Shown here one piece after another: positions 50,608 to 59,746 of a stretch of DNA of 64,000 bases. Location of the stretch: contig NZ_JANHOF010000004.1 in assembly GCF_024498075.1 (NCBI RefSeq), positions 62,001 to 126,000 of the forward strand. The letters are read 5' to 3'. The stretch's first letter is position 1. The number at the start of each line of letters is the position of its first letter. A program made the position numbers and the translations under genes. The notes beneath the pieces are model-generated. The model was not told where the DNA came from. It was given only the letters and a program-made list of their open reading frames with translations, and made no database searches. This DNA comes from Paenibacillus mendelii. Lineage in GTDB: Bacteria > Bacillota > Bacilli > Paenibacillales > Paenibacillaceae.

Positions 50608-50690
50608 TTCTGCCCTTTAGCTTAACAAGAACAAGGAACAGTTGCCGCGGCAAACTGCTCCTTGTTTCGTTCAACTAACGTCTCGAGTCT
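50608..50690. repeat. Family A repeat
   Basis: CTGCCCTTTAGCTTAACAAG, AAGGAACAGTTGCCGC... GCAAACTGCTCCTTG stem, then TTTCGTTCAACTAACG. It is closely related to 50112-50185, so this lipoprotein gene sits between two direct copies. Confidence 0.7.
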
Positions 50691-50891
50691 TTACTGCACG
50701 CATACTCCACAAATCCCTGGAGGTTCACCCTCTAGATCTCTAGTTCTTAACTTAAGCTGCTTTTCTCTGGCGTGAACGTTACTCCTGCCGACTTTGTACG
50801 GCCCATTGGAAACTGTGACGTCAATATTACCAAGGGACTTGCCGTAGGTAAATAATCATTTCTTTAATAATCCATTCGTATTCATTCTTAA

Positions 50892-51599
50892 CTAATACCC
50901 AAAAAAGGCATCCTTTTTGATATTCCGTTTTGAAATATTATTATTTTGTAAATAGCTAGAAATAGAATCTACCATTGACTTCGGTCCTGCAATAAAGTAC
51001 TTACCACTGTTTTTATATAAGGCGTTAAACTTATCAATTTCCTGATGTAAGTCATCCCTTGAATCAAGATAAGTTACACTTATTGAAGCATTGTTCGCAA
51101 TTTCATCAAGTTCATCTTTGTAGATATATGACTTTTTGCCATCCAAATAGAGTAGTTTTCTTTGTTTCTCGTCTCCATTCCCTTCTGCCTCTATTTGTTT
51201 TAGGATCGACCGAAATGGTGTAATTCCAATTCCACCTGCAATCAGAAGCGAAGGACTGTTATCTTGTAGATAAAAAGACCCTAGAGGCCCACTCATCTTA
51301 ACTTTCATTCCCTGTTTTAATTCTAATATCGCTTTCTTATAATCACTAGGGTCATCACTGATACGCGTTGTTATTTTAACAATATTCTCTGTAGGAGCAG
51401 ATGCCACACTGAATGGTTTTGTAGGGTTTTTTATGGTCTTATGAGTAATACTAAACAAACCATATTGCCCTGCTTTCCAGGTTAAATCTTTCTCTTTTTC
51501 AAATAGAAAAGAATATACATCTTCTGATTCTTTGTGGCTTTCTAAAAATAATAGCTCTCTCTTTTTGAATATTGAGAATATATCTTGAAAAAAACTCAT
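50892..51599 (-). CDS. FAD/NAD(P) oxidoreductase (FNR-like)
   Basis: About 235 residues from ATG 51597-51599 (MSFFQDIFSIFKKRELLFLE); AAGGGAGATG lies in front, and the longer frame to 51746 has no ribosome binding site. FAD-binding domain: WKAGQYGLFSITHKTIKNPT then KPFSVASAP (RxYS-like replaced by PFSVAS); NAD domain: LLIAGGIGITPFRSILKQIE and KYFIAGPKSMVDS. It ends FFGY, the aromatic end of the ferredoxin-NADP reductase family. Without a ferredoxin or globin domain its partner is unknown; it may serve a monooxygenase or nitric-oxide detoxification. Confidence 0.82.
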   Translation of the reverse strand: MSFFQDIFSIFKKRELLFLESHKESEDVYSFLFEKEKDLTWKAGQYGLFSITHKTIKNPTKPFSVASAPTENIVKITTRISDDPSDYKKAILELKQGMKVKMSGPLGSFYLQDNSPSLLIAGGIGITPFRSILKQIEAEGNGDEKQRKLLYLDGKKSYIYKDELDEIANNASISVTYLDSRDDLHQEIDKFNALYKNSGKYFIAGPKSMVDSISSYLQNNNISKRNIKKDAFFGY

Positions 51600-51803
51600 T
51601 TCCCCATCTCCCTTTTTTAAATTTGCAAGCCGTATTTTGCTATTACGAATTCTTCTGAAGAACGTGGATTTCTCCCTGTAAAAAGCTAAAGTTAACGGTA
51701 ATAACTTGCGAGTCCCCATTCTTGTCATGAGCAACCGCATTTTCATCCTTTAAGTGAAACTTCTCCAGGTTCCAAACTTTCCAAAATGACTAGCTCTTAA
51801 TTA

Positions 51804-51848
51804 GACACCATTTAGTGACGGTTTAATTTTAGGTCACCATTTGGTGTC
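51804..51848. promoter_or_regulatory. Two 16-bp operators upstream of the flavin reductase
   Basis: Site 1 GACACCATTTAGTGAC (51804-51819) and site 2 GTCACCATTTGGTGTC (51833-51848) are near-palindromes and inverted copies of each other, centres 29 bases apart, about 205 bases upstream of the reductase start. Confidence 0.55.
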
Positions 51849-52110
51849 ATGTCAACAACATTTTTAACTTCACATGAAAACTGTCAACGGAAGCGTAAGT
51901 CCAGAAAAATAAAGATCAGGCAGGCATATAAACTAGCCCGATCCGACACCATGCCGTTTACATCTTGATGTATTCATTTAAAAATAAAACTGTGTTGTGA
52001 CCGCCTAAACAGCAAAAAACGGCATCTCTGCCGTTTGCGCTTCTCGAATGCCGCTCGCACACCCGATCCGGACGCTATGTGTTATTGATAGCGGTCCATC
52101 CATTTATTCG

Positions 52111-52827
52111 TTATCCTTTTCTCGGCATCGGATGCAATGGCGCATGGCGCAGCATCGGATACGTGGCGAATAACACAGCCAGACTCACCGCCCCGACGCA
52201 TGAAGCGATCGCCATCCCACTCATCTTGAAATTCGACATCCAGTCGAACAAGGCGGAAATAGTGCCTCCATAATAAAGAAATATGCCTGCGACCGTTATG
52301 ATCATGAACATGATGACGCTGCGGATAAATCCTACCCGATACACGATGGCATAGCCGAAAAAAGAAAGGCCGAAGCATGCCATGCCCACCATCAGATCGA
52401 TCCACAAATAGTCGAAGAAATGGTACTCTCCCAGAAACAACCTTGCAGCATGCAGAATGCCGGCTTGCACCGAATTCCATTGATAGATCGTGACTAACGC
52501 GTATTGGCAGATGTTCAGACACAAGACGCTGAAAATAACGCCCCCTATGCCCAAGCCGTAGAAAGCTTTAAGGAATTGCTCGCGCGTGCTTCCCATTCCG
52601 ATCGATATCGAAAAGAGGGACTTGAATCCGAAGAGCCCGAAACCGGCGCAAAAGAAGTACGCAGGCCCGGATATCGCGGCAAGCGTTTCCCGATCGAGGT
52701 CAAAGACCAAGCCGGCGATGATCCATACGATTGTCAACGGAATGGTAATGAACAGCAGCATAAGTTTGGCAAAATACCAGCTCACATCCTCGAATATCAA
52801 TCGGAATACCGCGCTCCGTGCGTTCAT
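52111..52827 (-). CDS. ABC transporter membrane protein (YtrC/YtrD-like)
   Basis: A 238-residue membrane protein with six segments: FAKLMLLFITIPLTIVWIIA, SGPAYFFCAGFGLFGFKSLF, FYGLGIGGVIFSVLCLNICQ, LMVGMACFGLSFFGYAIVYR, SVIMFMIITVAGIFLYYGGT and MAIASCVGAVSLAVLFATYP. The start overlaps the ATPase stop by four bases (ATGA). With the GntR and ATPase genes it forms a YtrABC-type operon; such systems are induced by cell-wall-active antibiotics in Bacilli. No extra permease or binding protein is present. Confidence 0.85.
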   Translation of the reverse strand: MNARSAVFRLIFEDVSWYFAKLMLLFITIPLTIVWIIAGLVFDLDRETLAAISGPAYFFCAGFGLFGFKSLFSISIGMGSTREQFLKAFYGLGIGGVIFSVLCLNICQYALVTIYQWNSVQAGILHAARLFLGEYHFFDYLWIDLMVGMACFGLSFFGYAIVYRVGFIRSVIMFMIITVAGIFLYYGGTISALFDWMSNFKMSGMAIASCVGAVSLAVLFATYPMLRHAPLHPMPRKG

Positions 52828-53699
52828 ACGTTAACCTCCGCATCTTCCGTTATATTCAGTAAATAATTTTGCAAGTCTGCTTTCTCAATGGAAAGTCCAT
52901 AGGCTTGCGCTTGATCTTTCCATTGCTTCGAATATGGGGCGTCGAGCATCACCCTGATTTTCGATCCCAACGCGCTTTGCTCCAGCACATGATAACCGTC
53001 AATAACGCTTGTCACCGCGCTCCGTTCGCCAGCCAACCATATGCCTTGCTCGCGGAACTCGTCGATCGGTTGATGATACAGCAGCTTGCCCTTGTGCATA
53101 ACGATCAACGATTCGCAGAGCGTTTGGACTTCTTCAATATGATGCGTCGAAATCAGAATAAGACGAGGCGATTCCTCATGGCTTTCCCTTAATGCCTCAT
53201 ACAGCTTTCTCCGAATCCCGGCATCCAGGCCGTTCGTCGGCTCATCGAGTATCGTTAAGTCGGCGTGGCTAGATAACCCGATAATAAACTGAAGCGCAGA
53301 CTTCATCCCTTTGGACAGTTTGGATACTTTCTTCTTGCGGTCCAATCTGAAAGTTTCGACCAGACGGTCTGCCGTAGCTTGATCCCAATTGGCATTGAAA
53401 TATCGACCGAAACGAAGCGCATCCTGCACCGTCCATATTATGCTGAACGGATGATCCTCCTGCATGTAGCAAACATGCTGAACTGCCGACGGGTTACCGT
53501 AAGGTGCCGATCCCATAACATGAACCGTTCCGCCATGAGGCCGTTGATGACCGGCTAGTAGTCTCATCAGCGTTGTTTTGCCGGCCCCGTTGCGCCCCCA
53601 CAGCCCAGCGATCACCGGCTCCTTCTCCTCGAACGATACTTTTTCGAGAACGGGAACGTTATCGTACGAATACGCCACTTCGTTTACGTATATCATCAT
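52824..53699 (-). CDS. ABC transporter ATPase (YtrB-like)
   Basis: About 291 residues starting MMIYVNEVAYSYDNVPVLEK. Walker A GRNGAGKTTLMRLL, Q-loop MQEDHP, signature LSKGMKSALQFI, Walker B LTILDEPTNGLD and switch His in STHHIEEVQ are all present. The start ATG at 53699 shares one base with the GntR stop; GGAGG lies inside that gene's end. The C-terminal part, YGLSIEKADLQNYLLNITED, probably dimerises. It drives the YtrC-like membrane protein next to it. Confidence 0.9.
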   Translation of the reverse strand: MMIYVNEVAYSYDNVPVLEKVSFEEKEPVIAGLWGRNGAGKTTLMRLLAGHQRPHGGTVHVMGSAPYGNPSAVQHVCYMQEDHPFSIIWTVQDALRFGRYFNANWDQATADRLVETFRLDRKKKVSKLSKGMKSALQFIIGLSSHADLTILDEPTNGLDAGIRRKLYEALRESHEESPRLILISTHHIEEVQTLCESLIVMHKGKLLYHQPIDEFREQGIWLAGERSAVTSVIDGYHVLEQSALGSKIRVMLDAPYSKQWKDQAQAYGLSIEKADLQNYLLNITEDAEVNV

Positions 53700-54061
53700 C
53701 AATCCTCCTCCAGAATCAACTGAACGACCGATTCCTTGCTTAATCCGATTCTCTTCGCTTCTTCCAACAAGGGAAGGACGAACTGTTCGCGATAGTGACG
53801 CTGACGATCCTTCAACAATTGCAGCTTCGCTCCGCTCTTTACAAACATGCCTATCCCTCGCTGTTTATAAATAATCCCAGCATCCACCAAAGCCTGAAGA
53901 CCCTTGCGTACTGTCGCCCGGTTGATGTTATAGAAGCGCGACAATTCATTTTCGGAAGGAATTTGTTCCTCTTCGTTCAATTCTCCCCCCACAATCTCGT
54001 CCATGATCATTTGGGCAATCTGTTGAAAGATTGGTTGGGATTCATCCAATGTCGGTTTCAT
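53699..54061 (-). CDS. GntR-family regulator, YtrA type
   Basis: A 120-residue protein starting MKPTLDESQPIFQQIAQMIM (ATG 54059-54061; GAGGT 6 bases before). It has the winged helix (GELNEEEQIPSENELSRFYN, INRATVRKGLQALVDAGIIY, KQRGIGMFV) and the short C-terminal dimer helices that define the YtrA subgroup. First gene of the operon with the ATPase and membrane protein. A TGTATA-CAAC-TATACA palindrome just upstream is its probable operator. In B. subtilis YtrA represses its own operon and is relieved by ristocetin, ramoplanin or similar. Confidence 0.9.
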   Translation of the reverse strand: MKPTLDESQPIFQQIAQMIMDEIVGGELNEEEQIPSENELSRFYNINRATVRKGLQALVDAGIIYKQRGIGMFVKSGAKLQLLKDRQRHYREQFVLPLLEEAKRIGLSKESVVQLILEED

Positions 54062-54106
54062 CAAGGACCTCATTTCTGAATGTGACGTTGAATGGTTGAT
54101 TACTCG

Positions 54107-54122
54107 TGTATACAACTATACA
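54107..54122. promoter_or_regulatory. YtrA-type operator
   Basis: TGTATACAACTATACA: perfect six-base arms TGTATA / TATACA, four-base spacer, 45 bases before the ytrA-like start. Confidence 0.7.
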
Positions 54123-54313
54123 TGACTTTGAATTGATTGTCTATAACCGCTGCGGCCCAATTAAGCGAAAAAAAACCTCTACCTCATGAAGAGGCAGAAG
54201 GATGCCGAATGCGCCCGCCGCTAAATCGGCGATGCGATCTATTAGGGCTTACTGAATGATCAATTCAACACACCCTGCGTTTGTAGTTGAAACCATCCTA
54301 AAATGAAGCGAAA

Positions 54314-54571
54314 ATGAATCCGGTGGTTGCGCTCCAAATTCATGACCAGAAATTGTTGAGCAATTACGGTTTGGTTGGTCTTCGCAAGGCGTGCTTGAAT
54401 ACGACCAAGCCCGAACCTTCACTTGGTCTCGCCGAACTTGCTCTTCAATATAGTCTGATTGCAGCTACGGCCATTGCACGTAACCTAATCGTTGTAACTC
54501 GGAATGTTCAAGGTATCGAGCGTTGTCAGGCTTTTGTTTACAATCCATGGGATGATGCTTATAAAATGTAG
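54314..54571 (+). pseudogene. PIN-domain (VapC-like) toxin, C-terminal remnant
   Basis: The frame ends SLIAATAIARNLIVVTRNVQ, GIERCQAFVYNPWDD, the last helix-strand of a PIN toxin with its final catalytic Asp region (LIAATAIAxxxxLVTRNxxDF). The first 100 residues are replaced by unrelated sequence (MNPVVALQIHDQKLLSNYGL). No antitoxin gene is adjacent. Not functional. Confidence 0.65.
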
Positions 54572-54640
54572 CTTGGTCCCTCCGGTGAACTGAACGGACT
54601 TCCACCGATAAGAAGACGCGTGCATCTGGGCAAGCGGGAT

Positions 54641-54676
54641 AAAAAAGATGACTCCTTGACGAATACAGGAGCCATC
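54641..54676 (-). terminator. Terminator of the nasBC operon
   Basis: Minus strand GATGGCTCCT / AGGAGTCATC stem, then TTTTTT; 150 bases after the nasC stop. Confidence 0.65.
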
Positions 54677-54824
54677 TACTTTAGGCACAGTTCAATCCAT
54701 GCATCGATGAGGTGTTTTTTGTATTGATGGAAATTGCCGTTCGGGTGGAAACCGATGTATATGGGTTAAATTCGCGCATGAAGTGATGTCGTGACAACTA
54801 GCAGATAAATAATACATCATCCAT

Positions 54825-56969
54825 TCATGGACGGCCCTCTTCTCCTGTAATTGGCTCCAACCTTACGGCGCTAACCTTGAAGTCTGGCATACGGCAGAAT
54901 GGATCGAGTGCCGGATTGGTCAATCGGTTCACGTTCTGAATGCCGCCCCAGTGCATAGGGACGAACACGGTATCTTCGCGAATTTTGCTGGTAACCCGAG
55001 TGCGTACAACTACCGTTCCGCGACGGGAATCGATCCTCACGAGCGCACCGTCCTCGATCCGGTATTTGCGGGCCGTACGCGGATGAATCTCCATCACGTT
55101 CTCGATTGCCCGTGCGGCGAGGGATGGGCTTCTCCTCGTTTGTACGCCTGTCAAATAATGCTCCAGGACGCGCCCATTCGTTAAGATGAGCGGATAGTCC
55201 ACATCCGTCTCTTCCTCTGGTCGTCGGTTATCCACTGGCGCGAATACCGCAAGGCCGTCCGGATGTGCGAACCGCTCCTCGAACAATCGCTTCGTCCCCT
55301 CATGTTCAAGTGAGGGACATGGCCAATAGACCCCTTCTTCCCGGCGTAAACGATCATACGTAATCCCGTAATAGTCAGCGATCCCCCCGCGGCTTGCGAT
55401 TCGAAGCTCTTCGAAGATTTGCTCCGCCGATCGGAAGGCGAACCGCTCTCCTTGTCCGAGCCCTGCCGCCAACTCACACAGCATCTGCCAATCGTGCTTC
55501 GACTCAGCAGGCGCCGCACGGGCGGCTTCCCGAAGCAGTACCCTGCCTTCGAGGTTGGTCATCGTCCCCGTGTTCTCGAGATAGGAAGTGACCGGAAGCA
55601 CGATGTCGGCCAGCTTTGCCGTCTCTGACAGGAATATATCGGCTACTACGAGCAATTCGAGCCGTTCTAACCCTTCCTCAACAAGCCCGGCGTTCGGGTT
55701 GGAGACGATTGGATTCGAGCCCATCACGAACAGTCCCCGAATGTCCCCGGCATGCATGAGCTCCATCATCTCGTAAGCGGACACGCCTTTGCCGGGAAGT
55801 TCTGCAGGATTGATTCCCCAGACGCTGGCTACATATTCGCGATCCTGCTCGTTCTCAATAAGCCTATAGCCCGGAAGCTGGTCGGCCTTCTGTCCGTGTT
55901 CCCGGCCTCCTTGCCCATTCCCTTGACCAGTGACCGCTCCGTAACCGCAGCTCGGTCGTCCGATCTTGCCTGTAACAAGAAGCAGATTCAAGAAATTCCG
56001 CACAGTCATATGGCCATCGACGTGCTGCTCGACACCCCTTGCCGTGAAGATCATCCCTGTCGACGCACGGCCGTACGCCAGCGCCGCTCGCCTGATGCTA
56101 GCCCGATCCACACCGCACAGCACAGAGACCGCATCCAAGTCGAGCCCGTCGAGATGGTGCTTCAGCTCCTCGAATCCCTTCGTCCGCTTGCGGATAAAGG
56201 ATTGATCCACAAGACCTTCATCCATCACGATCTTGAGCATACCGTTGACAAGGGCGGCGTCCGTGCCAGGCTTAACCTTCAGATGCACATCCGCTAACGC
56301 AGATGTTCCCGTCTCCCTCGGATCGATCACGATGATGAACGCTCCGTTATCCTTCGCCCGCGTAAAATAAGGCATCAGTGTAGGCTGACATTCCGCAATG
56401 TTCGTTCCGGCGAGAATGAGACATTCAGCGTCCTGAATTTCGGCCAGACGATTCGTTAGCCCTCTATCGATCCCGAATGTCTTCATGCCAGCGGAAGCAG
56501 CAGCGGACATGCAAAATCGGCCGTTGTAATCGATATATCGAGTGCGCAGGGCCACCCGGGCGAACTTGCCGAGGAGATACGCCGATTCGTTCGACAGCGA
56601 TCCTCCACCATATAAACCGACTGCATCCCTTCCATGTATTTGCTGAATGGTCGTTAACCGCTCTTGAATCGTCGCAAATGCTTCCTCCCACGTGATGCGT
56701 ATGAACTCGCCGTCCCGCTTCGCAAGCGGGTATTGCAGCCGTTCCCGGCTATTCGCATGCTGATGTGCGTTCATCCCCTTCACACATAGCCGCCCCTCAG
56801 ATGCGGCATTCATAGTACCTTCGACGCGGATCGCGGGACGTCCAGCGGATGATCCGCACTCTACCATGACCGTCATCTTGCACTGGACGCTGCAGAACGG
56901 ACATTGTGTTGCTAGCTCCGTGATGCCTTCTCTACCCGTATCTTGGTCAACTTGATCTCTCGACGCCAT
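54825..56969 (-). CDS. nasC: Assimilatory nitrate reductase catalytic subunit
   Basis: About 714 residues starting MASRDQVDQDTGREGITELA (ATG 56967-56969, GAGGGGGG upstream; the frame open to 57173 overlaps nasB). N-terminal [4Fe-4S] motif CPFCSVQCKM... then GRLCVKGMNAH, and molybdopterin regions EEAFATIQERLTTIQQIHGR, RFCMSAAASAGMKTFGIDRG, GTNIAECQPTLMPYF, VTGKIGRPSCGYGAVTGQGN and a C-terminal LTNGRVLEHYLTGVQTRRSP with VFVPMHWGG. It reduces nitrate to nitrite in the cytoplasm with electrons from NasB, whose gene overlaps it by 23 bases. Length matches B. subtilis NasC. No nitrite reductase gene follows. Confidence 0.92.
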   Translation of the reverse strand: MASRDQVDQDTGREGITELATQCPFCSVQCKMTVMVECGSSAGRPAIRVEGTMNAASEGRLCVKGMNAHQHANSRERLQYPLAKRDGEFIRITWEEAFATIQERLTTIQQIHGRDAVGLYGGGSLSNESAYLLGKFARVALRTRYIDYNGRFCMSAAASAGMKTFGIDRGLTNRLAEIQDAECLILAGTNIAECQPTLMPYFTRAKDNGAFIIVIDPRETGTSALADVHLKVKPGTDAALVNGMLKIVMDEGLVDQSFIRKRTKGFEELKHHLDGLDLDAVSVLCGVDRASIRRAALAYGRASTGMIFTARGVEQHVDGHMTVRNFLNLLLVTGKIGRPSCGYGAVTGQGNGQGGREHGQKADQLPGYRLIENEQDREYVASVWGINPAELPGKGVSAYEMMELMHAGDIRGLFVMGSNPIVSNPNAGLVEEGLERLELLVVADIFLSETAKLADIVLPVTSYLENTGTMTNLEGRVLLREAARAAPAESKHDWQMLCELAAGLGQGERFAFRSAEQIFEELRIASRGGIADYYGITYDRLRREEGVYWPCPSLEHEGTKRLFEERFAHPDGLAVFAPVDNRRPEEETDVDYPLILTNGRVLEHYLTGVQTRRSPSLAARAIENVMEIHPRTARKYRIEDGALVRIDSRRGTVVVRTRVTSKIREDTVFVPMHWGGIQNVNRLTNPALDPFCRMPDFKVSAVRLEPITGEEGRP

Positions 56970-59109
56970 GGATGCGCCCCCCTCTTCTTCCGGCTCCGTC
57001 AGCCACCGCCTTGACGGGCCATTCCTCGAACCTGCGGCTCTGCAATTCATCCCGTGCTTCCGGATCGAGTAACTTCTCACGAACCGCAAGCATACCCTGC
57101 CGCTCCAACCACTTCCAGACGGGTTCGCGGTAAAACGCAGAATCCCCATACCATAGCAAGCATGTGACGCCAAGCTCTAAGGCATCCTCGACCGTCAACC
57201 CGGCCGCGATCAGCTGCGCCTGCTTGACCGGATACTCCGCGTGGCCGCCAGCGTAAACCTCCCATCCCGCCGGGGCTTCGGCAATCCCGACATCGCGCAC
57301 TGGCAATCCAACTCCTCCATTGATGCCCGAAACAATCGCCACACTTACGGGATGCGGCATTGCGTGTAGCTCCAGCCTTCCCTCGAGCTCCGCTCCGATC
57401 CACTCGACTCGGCGAGCTTCGCTGGAGCCGGATTCGACGCCCGAGCCAAGTTTTATACGCAACCCATACCCATTGATTGCCTCGTCGTAATTCGAGCCAA
57501 CCTCCGCCCCCGCTGCTTCCACCTCACCGAGATAATAAATAATGGCCGGTCTGCATACCGCACAGCCGCCCTCCCTGTTCCAGCCGAGATGAGCCATCAC
57601 TTGTTTAGCACTCGAATATTTACTATGTTTCAGCGCCTCCTTCAGAGCTGAATGACCAAGCGATGTACATCCGCATACCCGAGGTTCCTCCTCTGCCTCT
57701 CCGCCTGTCAAGGCGAGCTCGATAATCGCCGCCACCATCGGCTTGCAGCCACCGCACGAGCCTGACGCTTTGGTTCGCTCTCTAACCTGAGCCAGAGTTT
57801 GTAGCCCGCCGCTTCGAACCGCCTTCACAATCACCGCTTTAGTAACGCCGTTGCAGTTGCACACCGTCTCCTGATCCGACATGGAGGCCGCGGCCTCGTC
57901 CGCCCCACCGTTCGAAGCGGAAGATGCTCCTGCCCTGGAGAGCACTGACACATCGGTTCTGCGCTTTAAATATCCGAGCAGCGTATTGCCTTCCGAGATA
58001 TCTCCGTACAGAACCGCTCCCGCTATTTTCCCGTCGATCATCGTAACCTTCTTGTAGACGTTCCTGGTGCGGTCATAGAGCTGGTAAGCCGTCTCGGCCT
58101 CACTGTCGTTCACGCTGCCTGCTGAGAACACGTCAATGCCGGATATTTTGAGCTGCGCATAAGGCACCGAACCGCGGTAAGGCTCCGTCTTCTTGCCGCA
58201 TAGTACCTTCGCCAACACTTTGCCTTGCTCATACAGCGGGGCAACCAGGCCGTAGACGATACCGTCATGCTCCGCACATTCTCCCACTGCGAATACGTCC
58301 GAAACGTTCGTTTCCATGTAGTCGCTCACAACGAAAGCCCGATTGGTGTGTATGCCGCCTGACTTCCCCAACTCGACATTCGGCCTGATCCCAACCGCCA
58401 TAACGATCAAATCGGCTGACAAGCGAGTTCCATCCGAGAATAAGATGCCTTCCGCACGTTTGCGGCCGACAATTCGCTCCGTGTGCTTATTGAACAGAAA
58501 GCGCATGCCTTGCTTTTCCAGTTCAAACTTCAGAATGTCCGCAGCCATCCGATCTAATTGGCGGTTCATCAAGAACGAGGCATTTTGAACGACTTGAACC
58601 TCCATCCCTAAGTTAAGCAGCCCCCGCGCCGCTTCCAATCCGAGCAGCCCGCCGCCAATGACGGCCGCCTTCTGATAGGAACGCGAGGCGTCTACCATTC
58701 GCCGGCAATCCTCCAAGCTGCGGAACGCAATGACACCTGGCTTGCCTGCGCCGGTTATTTGAGGAATAAACGCCGAAGAGCCTGTTGCGAGAATGAGCTT
58801 GTCATACTCGACAATGACCCCCGATGCAGTCTCCACCTTCTTGCCAACTACATCTATGCGAGCAGCCACTTGACCTGCGAGCAGCCGAATTGCCCGCTCC
58901 TTGTACCAATCCCAATCGTTTAGAATGATGTCTTCGAAGGAGGCGTCCCCTTGCAGCACTTTGGAAAGCATGATGCGGTTATAGTTCGGGCTCGGCTCGC
59001 TGCCGATTATAGTAATATCATATATATCAGGCGATATTTGGTAGATTTCCTCAACGCAGCGAACCCCGGCCATCCCGTTCCCGATAACGACAAGCTTCAG
59101 TTTGCCCAT
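56947..59109 (-). CDS. nasB: Nitrate reductase electron-transfer subunit
   Basis: A 720-residue flavoprotein: FAD-binding start LKLVVIGNGMAGVRCVEEIY, second Rossmann fold AAVIGGGLLGLEAARGLLNL, and two BFD-like [2Fe-2S] domains (ETVCNCNGVTKAVI...SCGGCKPMV at about 415-465, and RVCGCTSLGHS...GCAVCRP at about 490-545). The C-terminal part resembles the nitrite/sulfite reductase ferredoxin half without its sirohaem cysteines. It takes electrons from NADH and hands them to NasC. Slightly shorter than B. subtilis NasB (771). First gene of the operon, divergent from nasA; a TnrA-type box lies between. Confidence 0.9.
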   Translation of the reverse strand: MGKLKLVVIGNGMAGVRCVEEIYQISPDIYDITIIGSEPSPNYNRIMLSKVLQGDASFEDIILNDWDWYKERAIRLLAGQVAARIDVVGKKVETASGVIVEYDKLILATGSSAFIPQITGAGKPGVIAFRSLEDCRRMVDASRSYQKAAVIGGGLLGLEAARGLLNLGMEVQVVQNASFLMNRQLDRMAADILKFELEKQGMRFLFNKHTERIVGRKRAEGILFSDGTRLSADLIVMAVGIRPNVELGKSGGIHTNRAFVVSDYMETNVSDVFAVGECAEHDGIVYGLVAPLYEQGKVLAKVLCGKKTEPYRGSVPYAQLKISGIDVFSAGSVNDSEAETAYQLYDRTRNVYKKVTMIDGKIAGAVLYGDISEGNTLLGYLKRRTDVSVLSRAGASSASNGGADEAAASMSDQETVCNCNGVTKAVIVKAVRSGGLQTLAQVRERTKASGSCGGCKPMVAAIIELALTGGEAEEEPRVCGCTSLGHSALKEALKHSKYSSAKQVMAHLGWNREGGCAVCRPAIIYYLGEVEAAGAEVGSNYDEAINGYGLRIKLGSGVESGSSEARRVEWIGAELEGRLELHAMPHPVSVAIVSGINGGVGLPVRDVGIAEAPAGWEVYAGGHAEYPVKQAQLIAAGLTVEDALELGVTCLLWYGDSAFYREPVWKWLERQGMLAVREKLLDPEARDELQSRRFEEWPVKAVADGAGRRGGRIHGVERSS

Positions 59110-59487
59110 GGCGTTCAGTCTCTCCCTTCACATTCAAAGTACGTACAAGGCGACCCACGTCATGGCTCCACATCGATAAGCAGAGGCGGGCGTTCCGGGA
59201 CGGAAATTTTGACGAAATCGATTTTGTCCCGGCAAGCTTCAATGCCTTCTTGATGCAGTCGTACGTTCCAATACTGGGTACCGCCCGTCATGACGATCCA
59301 ATCCGCCCGGTCCCGCTCCTGATCAGTATCACGATCCCTCTTGTATCTGTAATGAAACATAAAAAGCCCGCCCCTTGACTGCAAGGGTACGGGCATCATT
59401 GCCTAATTGCGGAGCACTTCATTGTGCCTCTTGTATTCCGTTGTTGAATATAGATTAATTAATGTCGATGAAAGTGTCAAGCCGAAA

Positions 59488-59504
59488 TGTAAGTATATAT
59501 AACA
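59488..59504. promoter_or_regulatory. TnrA/GlnR-type box 1
   Basis: TGTAAGTATATATAACA fits the 17-base consensus TGTNA-N7-TNACA in every fixed place. It lies 378 bases from the nasB start and 243 bases from nasA. Confidence 0.75.
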
Positions 59505-59551
59505 TTTATCAATCGATACCTCAACATTATAGAAGGTATAACCTATTTTTA

Positions 59552-59591
59552 TGTTATGTATATTGACATTAGTTTGACACCTTCATATAAT
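59552..59591 (+). promoter_or_regulatory. nasA promoter with TnrA/GlnR-type box 2
   Basis: TGTTATGTATATTGACA (59552-59568) is a second perfect TGTNA-N7-TNACA site; its last six bases are a TTGACA -35, followed 17 bases later by a TATAAT -10 (59586-59591). TnrA activates and GlnR represses through such sites under nitrogen limitation or excess. Box 2 overlapping the -35 fits repression as well as activation. Confidence 0.75.
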
Positions 59592-59602
59592 TTTATTTGG
59601 GT

Positions 59603-59616
59603 TCACAATGTTGTGA
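59603..59616. promoter_or_regulatory. Small dyad in the nasA leader
   Basis: TCACAATGTTGTGA, perfect six-base arms, near the expected transcription start. The binding protein is unknown. Confidence 0.4.
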
Positions 59617-59664
59617 CCGAAATATAACCGGTGCGCACAAAGGCGTGGCGCCGTTTTGGCGACG

Positions 59665-59698
59665 AGGCCGCATTCCTTCTTAGGGAGGAGTGCGGCCT
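59665..59698 (+). other. Strong leader hairpin before nasA
   Basis: AGGCCGCA / TGCGGCCT outer stem with TCCTTC / GGAGGA inside, loop TTAG; no T-run. It lies 49 bases before the nasA start and could be a control hairpin or a stabiliser of the messenger. Confidence 0.5.
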
Positions 59699-59746
59699 AT
59701 TGGATTTCCCGCGATAAGCGGGCAAAAACGGGAGGAGCGAACAAAA

